64,000 nucleotides of DNA from Lunularia cruciata (lineage: Eukaryota > Streptophyta > Marchantiopsida > Lunulariales > Lunulariaceae), in NCBI GenBank assembly GCA_948567375.1, contig OX419763.1:1302001-1366000 (forward strand). The letters are read 5' to 3'. The translations under genes were made by a program, and so were the position numbers. Each line of letters opens with the position of its first letter. Positions within the stretch are counted from its first letter, which is position 1. Under the pieces are notes generated by a model that was not told the DNA's origin, made no database searches, and was given only the letters and a program-made list of their open reading frames with translations. Of the stretch, positions 1 to 9,273 are shown piece after piece.

Positions 1-532
1 GAAATTTGAAGTGCAAGTCAATGTGCTTATTGAATGTTGGATTCCGCAGCCTTGATCTTCATTCAGTGTGTTTGATCTTGAGTGAAGTGCAATTGGAGCA
101 ATGCCTTGACAGATCTGAGAGGAATTGTTGTGTTGGTAGTATTTTGCATTTGTGAGTGCAGCGTGTTGTTGATTTGAAGCAATTTTGATCAAGGAAGTTG
201 TGCCTTCAGTAGAAGGATAGAACACAATTTTGAGGCAAAGTTGTTTTGTAGTGAAGTGCCTTTTTTGGGAGAGCCTGAATCATCACAATCAAAATTGTTT
301 GGAAAGATTTTATAGAGTTGTGATTAAGGAGTTTTCATTCATGACAAGATTGCAAATCAGTGCTTGTTACACTCTTCTAGGTGTGGTTTCTACTTGAGAG
401 ATTAAAGACACAACCAAGAAGAATTGGAATTGTTAATTTGCTTTGTATTTGGATGTTTTTGACTAGTATCTCTATGGGAACAAACTTCACTTACCTGATT
501 ACTGCAAAAGTGATATTTGTTGGGTTGTCACA
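1..532 (+). repeat. 5' LTR of E1, 3' portion only
   Basis: This matches the last about 530 bp of every other LTR in the window, for example 14,560-15,094 and 54,940-55,475. It ends in GGGTTGTCACA, the common LTR terminus, just before the primer-binding site. The rest of this LTR lies before base 1. Confidence 0.9.
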
Positions 533-539
533 TGATTTT

Positions 540-557
540 TGGCACCATTGCCGGGGA
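540..557 (+). promoter_or_regulatory. Primer-binding site of E1 (tRNA-Asp type)
   Basis: TGGCACCATTGCCGGGGA lies 7 bp after the LTR end. It is close to TGGCGCCGTTGCCGGGGA, the complement of the plant tRNA-Asp 3' end used by Athila-type elements. Mismatches are consistent with decay. Confidence 0.82.
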
Positions 558-614
558 TACAAATCTTGGAAGAATACAAAGCCAAATTCAAAACTAGGTA
601 TCAAAGCAATATGA

Positions 615-3600
615 ATGTCTGCATCAAGAGAACAATGGGAAGAGAGAGTTCAAAGATGAGCGTTGCATTGTGAAGAAGATGAACATCTGAAGATCCAAGC
701 CTCTTTTGACAAAACTGAATGATAGGCATTGGACTTTCAACTCCTTCACCAAGTGCAAGAAGCCCTGCAAGAACTTGACCAAAAGAAACACAAAGGCAAT
801 TGGCAAGGCTCTTTCACATCCCGTCTTCCAAGAAGAAGAAAGACTTGAGCGGCCAGACATATTCATTATGGCCCAGCACACTGACTTCCCCTAGACTTGT
901 AAAGGAAGTTGCATTTCTAAAGAATTTTGTTCAAGAAAAGATAGCATGGACACTAACGGAAGAAGACCATCAACATCTTCTACAAACAATTCCTCAATTG
1001 TCTTGAAGGAATTTCAAAAAACACATTGAAGGTGTTGAGGCCGATTCTTCCACACGAGTTGAAGTCAACACCCTCAGAGAAGAAATTGTCAAAGAAGACC
1101 ATAACTTGAATTTGATGAATTGGGACCCCTAGGCTGTCAACACGGCGTCAATTCCAACCAGCTCCTTGGTTCCATCAAGTTCAAATTTACCCCAACCGAT
1201 CCCATCAAATCAAACGATGACTTCGCTGCCTATCACCCAACACGCCTATCAAAAGTACAAGGGGACAAAACAAGACAAAGACCCCAATGAATTCATTGAG
1301 GAATTCGAAGTCATCTCCTTTGCTAACAAGGAGCATGACTCAGCAGATTGACTACAAATTTTCCCAAGTCTGCTCCAAAAGAAAGCTTGGAGCTGGTACA
1401 CCCATGTAACTCAGAAGGATTTGTACCGGCGGACTGGCCAGACTTGAGAAAAAATTTCTTGGATGATTCCAAGAAGTTGATTACGACACAAGTGTCTTTG
1501 CGGCACTCAACGATTTAGACCGCGGCAAGAAGGAGAAGTTGAGAGACTACTCTGAGTAGTTCATGGCACTCTTGAACCGAGTCCCAAAGCAATTGGGTGT
1601 GGAAGGTTACTCCAATGCCCAAGCCATTACCTGGACTTTAGGGAGGACTTTCACCAAAGATTCAGATCTTTGCAAGGGAGAGGAATGTAACTTCCCTTGA
1701 CAAGGTACTCAAACAGGTCGCTCGCTACGGGGCGGCTCACTCTCACTCTGCTGGCAATTGAAGAAATCGAGAGAAGAAAGGCAAGAAGCCATACGTAGAG
1801 CTTCTTGTAGTACATCCCCTTCTTTGGAGGAATCCTCCATGTCTTCAAGATCTTCTTTGGAATCCAAAGAAGAATCAAAGCCAAGACAAGTACAAAGACG
1901 TGGGGTTAAGAAACCAATGACTCCCCCGGCAAAGAGTGTACATAAGGCGGATACTAAGCTAGAGGCTCTCATCAAGGACTTTTGGATTTTAAGATCCAGA
2001 TGATTGGGGCTAAGGACAGAAGGAAGCTCCCAGCATTTGGCAGATCCAATGTATGGTGCACCGCATATGGCAAGTCAGGCCATGCAAACACGAAATGCAA
2101 TACTCGTAATGCATTCCCGGTGCAGCAAATTGATTGGGTTCCGGGATGGAACCAGGAAGAGGAAGAAGAGGCGGTGTACCAAACCCAAGATGTACAACCT
2201 CAGGCTAGCACATTGTATCAAGGTCCAAGGTACGGACCAAGGGAGTATAACCCCAATGCTCCTCCATGAAGACCATCGATGAGCAACCAAAATTGACCTC
2301 AGGGCACCCAGGGCATGTTACAATTGTGGCTTGATAGGACATTGGTCTCCAAACTGTTCGGAGCCAATAAGGCAAATTGGGTACGTTCTCCTATGCAGAG
2401 ATTGCAAAGGATTGAGTCATGCGGGCAACCAATGCCCTCACCCACCAAACCCGAAGCCGCCTGTAAAATATGTACAAACTCCCGTTGAGTGTGCAACGCT
2501 TCAGGCGAAGGGTGATACCACGGTAAATTGTATAACACTTGAGGAGGAGAGACCTCAGGAAGGGAGTCCGGCCTTGGAAGGAGAATGGCCGGACCTTGAA
2601 ATTTTGAAGGTTGAAACACACACAAGTAAGAAGAAGCGTGACCTCGAAGAGCTGAGTACGACCTCGTCGTCTTCCAAAAAGGCAAAGAGACTGCACCCAA
2701 AGGCAATCCTTTCTGCCAAGGAGGAAAAGGTCCTCGCTAATGCCAAAGCTAAAGCCTTGTAGAAAGAACTCAAGGAAGCAATACTCAGAACTTGGGAAAT
2801 GAGTTTGGAGGAGGAGATAAAGACGAAGCTTCTAGCTTTTCTGGTGGACATCCGATCCGAAGTAAAGAATCTGATCCAAGCCGGGGTGGGCCAACTTGAG
2901 GAACCTCAAGTCAAGACCACTAGTAATCCCGTCACCATTTTGAAGCGTCCCGAAGTCAAAATCGAACATGGAGAGACTTCAAACCCAAAGCCAAAGGCGA
3001 AGATGGTCAAATTGGGAGGAGAACCCCAATATGACATTGTAGCGGATTTGACAGCCACAAATGCCAAAGTCACATTTAAGCAATTGTGGGAAGAGAACAA
3101 GTTGTACAAAAGGCAGCTGAATTTGGCCCTCAAGAAAGTAAGGTCAATGTCAAAGAAAGACCTGCCCGCTATATATCATATTGAGCAAGAAGATCTGGGA
3201 TCTCCCGAGGTCAACACGGAGATTGCAGGGTGCATGATCACATCAATACCCATTGATTTGAGGTCAAGTATGAATGTCATGACCATAGATATTGCAAGTC
3301 AACAGGGGTATCACACGTTTGAGCCAACACCCTGAGTCTTGAAATTTGCAGACCAAACCAGGAGATGGTCCTTGGGCATGCTATCAAACATTACCACAAT
3401 CATTGGAGGGGTGGCCTTCACGTTGAACTACATTGTGTTGCCACCAGTGACCAAGACTGGTTACCTTCTATTGATCGGAAGACCCAGGTTGTACAGTGCC
3501 CAAGTTGTGGTGGATTGGCACCAACAAAAGCTACGGTTCATGGACATTTTGTCTGAAGACCAAATGCTGCTGATTGTGACTTGGACAAAGGTTCCCCACC

Positions 3601-3906
3601 TCGGGAAAACTAGTTTGTCAGAAGATGAGGACGAATCCAAAGACTCATCGTCTTCGTCTTCAGATGAATCTAAAGACAAATTCCAAGTCAATTACTTGGA
3701 ATGCTACGAGGTGGATGTCGAAGATGAAGATCCATATGACCTTGCCTCGGGTGAACCTGACTTGGAGGAAGGGGGTTTGATGGCAGCTTGCCTTGGGTTA
3801 AGCCAAGTAAGCCACATTTAAGGAGTCATCAACCTTGATGACTGTCAAGATGTTGTCTTGACTAAAGGGAAAATTTTAAAACTTTTGAAGACAATCACTT
3901 CGGAGG
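615..3906 (+). pseudogene. gag: gag and protease region of E1 (broken)
   Basis: The likely start is ATG 615 (MSASREQW). A Retrotrans_gag-like domain lies at about 1,260-1,750 (motifs DPNEFIEEFEVISFANKEHDS and LRDYSE). Three CCHC knuckles follow. The first (about 2,058-2,099) has its second Cys changed to Tyr. The second (about 2,318-2,359, CYNCGLIGHWSPNC) and third (about 2,395-2,436, CRDCKGLSHAGNQC) are intact. A protease-like region follows at about 3,230-3,560 (IPIDLRSSMNVMT, with Arg where D-S/T-G is expected). Stops begin at codon 15 (CGA to TGA), and many others follow with frameshifts. The reading continues into pol at 9,274 once the solo LTR is removed. The host element's capsid, nucleocapsid and protease were encoded here; this copy cannot make them. 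Confidence 0.87.
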
Positions 3907-6369
3907 AGTTGTGTGGTGCCCACATTTTCTGTTTTTTCCAAAATAGAGAAGAAGAAGTGTATAGAGAAGTCGGATTGCACCTATATGGCTGAAGAAGGCA
4001 AAGAAAAGAGTCTTCAAGATGAAACCCGAGGTAAAGTGGCTTCAGGTCATAAGGGGAAGTACTCAGATATGCCGAGAGAGTGAAACCGAGAGATAGTGAG
4101 AAAGTAGGAGAGATGGGAGGAGGAAAGAAGAACTCCAAATTTGCAGTGAGAAATCATGCAATTTGGAGGTTAGATGTGATCGCAAGAATCAAAGTCTTGA
4201 GCTGACTTCAGATCACTTTCTTGGCGTGGAATTGGAATGTGAGTTTTCCAGGTTTCATGACGGAGATAATCAAGAGTAAGTGTCTCGATGGCCCCAAGGA
4301 AGAGGGGAAGAGAGGAAATCCGCCTTGCTGGACAGAGTCGGATTGGAGATTAGTGCTCGGGAGAGAGGCATGCACGGAGCAGGGTGCCACATTCTTGGAG
4401 AAGGGGGAAGTAGCAGAAGAGACCCAAGAAGTGAGGGATGCTTTCTCTTCAAAGAGAACAAAGAACCGATATAAGGTTGAGAGTTACAAGGATCCATTGA
4501 AGAGAGGGGTCGTGAGTGCTCTCATGGCAATCTTGAAGCCGGAGAGAATGACTTATGTGATGAAACACCAAGCGGTGTTCTTCCATAAGATGTTTGCAAG
4601 AGAACCAATTAATTGGGCAAGGTGCTTCCATGGGAGGACGAGATAGATGGTGTGGAATTTGTGGTTTAAGTCGCCTCCACACAACATCGTGTTGTTTGCA
4701 ACACATTTCTACCTTGGGTTCATTTTGCTCAATACGGCGGAGTGCAACCAAATGGTGTCTCACTTCCATCCCGACTTGAGAAGAGAAGTCGACACGGAGG
4801 AGCAACAGTACATTCTTCAAATCCAAAGCACGGATGAGAACTATGCAAAGACGGGTAAGAGCATGGGGATAGAAGCAAGTACTCTGAAGTTGAAGAAGTG
4901 GAGTCGGCAAGGAGAAGCTGAAGATAAAAAAAAGACCTTGGAAAGTCAGGAGAGGAAACCCGAGGAAAGGCATAGTGGTGGTCGTGTCGTCAGACGAAGA
5001 CTTGGAAGGCGTAGCCGAATGCAAGTCTGAAGACTCGGAACATGAGGAAGAACTGGAGCTCACACTGCAAATTGGAGATACAAGTAGCAAATAGTGATGA
5101 AGGTGGAGAGATGACGTCGGTATCTATTGCAGCTGAAGAAGAAGAAGAAGAAGTTCAGGTGGAGCTCGAGGAAGCAAATACTGAGAAGTTGGAGGACGAG
5201 ATACCCGAGCCCGAGGAGAAGAAGTTTATGATCCAAAGAGAAGTTCGTTCAAGACGTAAGGCAAAGTGTGAAGCGGGTCCGAGTAAAGCGAGGGAAGAAG
5301 TGAATGCTAGCTCGAGAAGTGAGGCGTTTATTTCAATACGAAGACTGCAGAGAAGAAGTCGAGTATCGGGTGAAGAAGAAGTAAGGAAGGAGATTGGTAT
5401 GCATGAGGAAGTAGTTGCGAGTGATGGAGTGGAGTACCTACGGGAGATTGTGTGTCCATTGTTGGTGAAGGTGGAGCACAAGAAGAAGGAGATGCAGTCG
5501 ACATGTCCGGAGGTGAAGACTGTGTTGCAGGTATTGGCAAGATTGGAAGAAGAGAACTCAGAGTTGAAGAAGAGTATAACCCGAGGCAAGGAGGAAAGGG
5601 AAGTACTGCAAGGGGAGGTAGTAGTACAGAATCAAGTGATTGAGCACTTGAAGAAAGAAGCAAGGTATCAAGAAGAACTTGTGAAGAAGAGTGACATAGC
5701 GAGGTAAAGACAAGTAGCAGAATATGAAATCTTGAAGCAACAGTTTGCTGATTCTAGACTAGAAATAATCCATGCTATGGCGAGGGTAGCAAAGACAGAA
5801 CAAGAGCTCGATAGAGTGATTGAGAGTGTAGAAGAGAAGAAGCAACTGTGGCAGCAAGAGTTGACAATAAGATATAGGGAAGAAGAGAGATTATGAGAGT
5901 TACTTCGTAATCAAGAGGAGAAGATTGAGCAGAAGGAGAAGGAGAAAGAAACCGTGAAAGCCGAGTTTGAGGCGGAATTGGCGATGTATTGAGAAGATTG
6001 GCTTGCAGATCGGGAACGAGAAAGGAAGATGCGATTGGAGCCATTGAAGGAGATCGTCATCAGAATGAATGTGATGTTAAGTACAAAGGCCAGTATTTGG
6101 ATTGAAGAGACGAGGCTGCATGAGTTGAAGTTGTTGGTGCAGGAGACGAGGAGGAGACAGACAAAAGATACAGATATGAACGCGTTGTTAGTTAGTCTCA
6201 AGATTTGTGTAGATAGGAAGATATTGGAAGTTGAAGACAATATCACGATTAGATTAGATCTAGTGAAATTGGAGATAGTGTGGTACTCACATTTTTCTTT
6301 TTGGACGAGTTTAGAATAAGAAATGTCTTGCTAAAACCAAATTGAAACAAATGGAGAAGAAATGAGTGC

Positions 6370-7050
6370 AAACTTGTGTTTTGATCAGACCCGAGGAAGT
6401 CAATTTCATGTAAGAGGAAGAAAAGCTCGGTTTGGATCAGACCCGAAGAAGTTTACTTTGTGTCAGAGGAGGGAAAAACTCGGATCACACGTTAAGGAGT
6501 GCAAACCCGAAGGAGAAATAGAAATTGCAGGTCAGGATTCTTGCGGGGGCCATATCTCAATGATCAAAAGTCAAAATCGAGCGTGTTATATCTCGTTGGA
6601 AACGTCTCGTCTAGGGCTTTCCATTGCCATCACAATCACAAAGTTTGGAAGTCTGTAGAAGAAGTTACAAGCATTTGAAGTTTCTAGAGTAAATGTACTT
6701 TGGGTCAAAGTGTCTTCGGATCAAAGTGTCTTCGGGTCAATGTGACTTCGTACTTTGGACTTTGGGTTTATATGACTTTGGGTCTAAAGACTTCATCTCA
6801 AGATGAAAGTGACTAAATCAGAGGTAGCCGGACCTCGGAGTGCAATGAAGGTGACTTTGAGAGTTTTGCAGGTGGAATCAGAGGAAGTTAGAGTAGAGAA
6901 AAAAGATAGTTAGAATACCCATGACTTCAATTTCAATTCTAATTGAAGATGGAACATGAATTGAAGGAGAAGTAGCAATTAGTGAATAAACCCAAAGTGT
7001 AGGATCCGACAGTAAGTGTCTTCGGGTTAGTAACATGAGTGATTAGGGGA
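6370..7050 (+). repeat. Non-coding U3 stretch with repeated ACCCGAAG / CTTCGGGT words
   Basis: No convincing gene. Between about 6,385 and 7,030 the word ACCCGAAG, its reverse complement CTTCGGGT, and near variants recur. The cluster AAAGTGTCTTCGGATC / AAAGTGTCTTCGGGTC at 6,708-6,760 is close to a tandem repeat. The same words occur in the U3 of full-length lineage A LTRs (for example 4,020-4,050). They may be protein-binding sites or remnants of a minisatellite. Confidence 0.5.
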
Positions 7051-7054
7051 AAGT

Positions 7055-7402
7055 GTGTTACAAATTGAAGGTGTAGATAGTGTAACTATGCTTTCAATTA
7101 CAATTCTTGATGAGGATATAGTAGAATTAGCAAAAGAATTGATAATAGTTAGACCCGAGGTAAGAGAGATAGGAATGCAGGTGTCTTCGGATTTGACATT
7201 TGACACTTTAGAGAAGAGTGGGTCGGGAGATGGAGATTTAGAAGGCTTAACTATGATAAGAATTTCATATCAGGAAAGAGAAATGTTAGAATTAGTGGAG
7301 GAAGTAGGAGATGTGAAACCCGAGGAAAATGTAGTAGGAAGTAAGATTACTTCGAGTTCGGGTTTGAAAGCAGAGGAAGAAGTAGACATCAGATTGGAGT
7401 AG
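7055..7402 (+). pseudogene. C-terminal remnant of the LTR-borne gene in the inner LTR
   Basis: An open stretch of about 115 codons ends in TAG. Its latter part matches the C-terminus of the LTR gene (EIGMQVSSDLTFDTLEKSGSGD, ending VDIRLE). The N-terminal block and coiled coil are absent. The ATG at 7,055 is probably fortuitous. It ends about 115 bp before the TATA-like box at 7,518, the same spacing as in the long LTRs. Confidence 0.6.
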
Positions 7403-7517
7403 AAACCGATTTGAGATTTGAAGTGGCAGATATGAAAGGTTGTATTGTCATATGGGATCTACAGGTTAGAACAATTGTGGTAGAACGGTATAGTTGTTAG
7501 AACTGTCGATTGCTCAC

Positions 7518-7525
7518 TATTTAAG
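7518..7525 (+). promoter_or_regulatory. TATA-like box of the inner LTR (genomic RNA promoter)
   Basis: TATTTAAG lies about 670 bp before the LTR end and just after the LTR gene stop. The same box occurs in other LTRs at 8,591, 14,415, 24,832, 34,626, 43,266, 45,238 and 54,799, and on the minus strand at 16,440-16,447 and 37,290-37,297. Conserved place and context suggest the U3/R promoter; this is inferred. Confidence 0.6.
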
Positions 7526-8590
7526 AGTGGCATTCACAGTCACATGTTGTTCAGTGCTCATAATTCTTGAGAATAGATAAAGCGAAGTGCTATGAAGCAG
7601 TGCTTGTCGCTTGAGCTTGATTTTGAGTATCAATTTCGCAATTGTGTTTGTGCGTGTTTGGAGAAATTCGAAGTGCAAGTCAGTGTGCTTGTTGGATGTT
7701 GGATTCCACAGCCGTGATCTTCATTCAGTGTGTTTGATCCTGAGTGAAGTGCAATCGAAGCAATGCCTTGACAGATCTGAGAGGAATTGTAGTGTTGGTA
7801 GTATTTTGCATTTGTGAGTGCAATGTGAAGTTGATGTGAAGCAATTTTGATCAAGGAAGTTGTGCCTTTAGTGGAGGGGTGGAACACAATTCTGGGGTGA
7901 AGTTGTTTTGCAGTGAAGTGCCGTTTTTGGGAGAGCCTGAATCATCACAAATCAAGATTGTTTGGAAAGATTTGAAGGAGTTGTGATTAAGGAGTGTTAA
8001 TTCGTGACAAGACTGCGAGTCAGTGCTTGTTACTCTCTTTTGGGTGTGGTTTCTACCTGAGAGACTAAAGAAGAACTCAAGAAGAACTACATTGTTACTT
8101 TGCTTTGTATTTGACGTATTCAACTCGTATCTCTGTGGGAACGAACTTTACTTACCCGATTACCACAAAAGTGATATTTGCTGGGTTGTCACAGATAGAT
8201 AAACTTCAAAAAGACATTAGAGCCAAACCCGAAGTAGATGAAGTAGGAGTGGAGATGTCTTTAGAGTTACCAGTAGAGACAATAGAGAAGAGTGGGTCAG
8301 GAGATAAAGAGTTAGATAGATTACCTACTAGTGCAATGTCAGATCAGGAAAGAGAATTGTTGGATCTGGTAGAAGATTTAGTAGTTGTGAAACCCAAGGA
8401 CAGTTAGGAGGTAAAGTTACTTTGGGATCAGGTTTGAAAGCCAAAGATGAAGTAGACATCGGATCGGATTAGTAACTGATTTGAGAGTTGTATAGGCAGA
8501 TATGAAGAGGTGCATTGTCATTTCAGATCTGCAGGGTTGTAGAGTCATTAGGAAGAGGTGCATTAGGAAGATAATTATCAATTGCTTCAA

Positions 8591-8598
8591 TATTTAAG
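8591..8598 (+). promoter_or_regulatory. TATA-like box of the outer solo LTR
   Basis: TATTTAAG followed by AGTGGCATTCGCAG, the same context as the other LTR copies. It lies about 120 bp after the LTR gene stop (8,472) and about 670 bp before the LTR end. Confidence 0.6.
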
Positions 8599-9273
8599 AG
8601 TGGCATTCGCAGTCTTATGTTGTTTAGTGCTCATAATTCTGAGAATAGATAAAGCAAAGTGATGTGAAGTAGTGCTCGTTGCTTAAGCTTGATTCTAAGT
8701 ATCAGCTTTGCAATTGGGTTTGTGAGTGTGTAGAGAAATTTGAAGTGCAAGTCAGTGTGCTTGTTGGATGTTGGATATCACAGCCTTGATCTTCATTCTA
8801 TGTGTTTGATCTTGAGTGAAGTGCAATCAAAGCAATTCCTTGATAAATCTGAGAGGAATTGTAGTGTTGGTAGTATTTTGCATTTGTGAGTGCAGTGTGA
8901 AGTTGATGTGAAGCAATTTTGATCGAGGAAGTTGTGCCTTCAATGGAGGGGTGGAACACAATTCTGAGGTGAAGTCGTTTTGCAGTGAAGTGCCATTTTT
9001 GGGAGAGCCTAAATCATCACAATCAAGATTGTTTGGAAAGAATTGAAGGTGTTGTGATTAAGGAGTGTTAATTTTGTGACAAGACTGCGAGTCAGTGCTT
9101 GTTACTCTCTTCTGGGTGTGGTTTCTACCTGAGAGATTAAAGACGCAACCAAGAAGAATTGCATTTGTTACTTTGACTTTGTATTTGACCAATTCTGACT
9201 AGTATCTCTGCGTGAACGAACTTTACTTACCCGATTACCGCAAAAGTGATATTTGCCGAGTTGTCACAAGTTG

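Larger units (their letters stand above)
6279..8193 (+). mobile_element. Inner solo LTR, short variant lacking most of the LTR gene
   Basis: It starts TGTGGTACTCACATTTTTC and ends GGGTTGTCACA. It is flanked by GATAG at 6,274-6,278 and 8,194-8,198, an exact 5-bp duplication inside the LTR gene of the outer solo LTR. At 1,915 bp it is about half the usual length. Its first about 775 bp resemble neither lineage's gene. Only the C-terminal end of the LTR gene (7,055-7,402) and the R/U5 part are shared. This makes three insertion layers here: E1, the outer solo LTR, then this one. Confidence 0.9.
4113..8472 (+). pseudogene. LTR-borne coiled-coil gene, lineage A, in the E1-nested solo LTR (interrupted)
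   Basis: The frame can be followed from an internal ATG at 4,113 (MGGGKKNSKF) to TAG at 8,470-8,472, broken by the inner LTR at 6,279-8,193 and its duplicated GATAG. Conserved blocks are present: AWNWNVSFPGFMTEI near 4,225, NWARCFHGRTR near 4,615, then an acidic linker and a coiled coil (LARLEEENSELKKS near 5,540). Defects are a TAG at 4,645, a frameshift near the A-run at about 4,930, a TAA near 5,705 and two TGA further on. The first about 50 codons are deleted. The product family is unrecognised; the intact form is described at 16,564-19,137. Confidence 0.82.
3912..9268 (+). mobile_element. Solo LTR (lineage A) inserted in E1 gag-pol, itself interrupted
   Basis: It begins TGTGGTGCCCACATTTTC and ends GTTGTCACA. 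It is flanked by AGTTG at 3,907-3,911 and 9,269-9,273, an exact 5-bp target duplication. No primer site, gag or pol belongs to it, so it is a solo LTR left by LTR-LTR recombination. Without the inner insertion it is about 3.4 kb. It carries a broken copy of the LTR-borne gene whose N-terminus and upstream TATA box are deleted near 4,078. Confidence 0.92.

Noticed and set aside
540-557. tRNA gene or fragment
   Set aside because: Only the 18-base complement of the tRNA-Asp 3' end is present, at the primer-binding position; there is no cloverleaf.
615-3906. A gag-only unit between LTRs as a domesticated host gene
   Set aside because: The AGTTG target duplication shows that an LTR simply inserted between gag and pol, and the frame has many stops.
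4449-5090. Long minus-strand open frame of 213 codons opposite the LTR gene
   Set aside because: It is the antisense of the conserved LTR gene block. Similar serine/leucine-rich shadows recur at 49,327-49,950, 52,971-53,609 and 63,253-63,891, opposite acidic or coiled-coil coding sequence.
6362-6658. Open frame of 98 codons with scattered Cys and His, as a small zinc protein
   Set aside because: No recognisable motif spacing, no relative elsewhere in the window, and it lies in U3 with repeated words.
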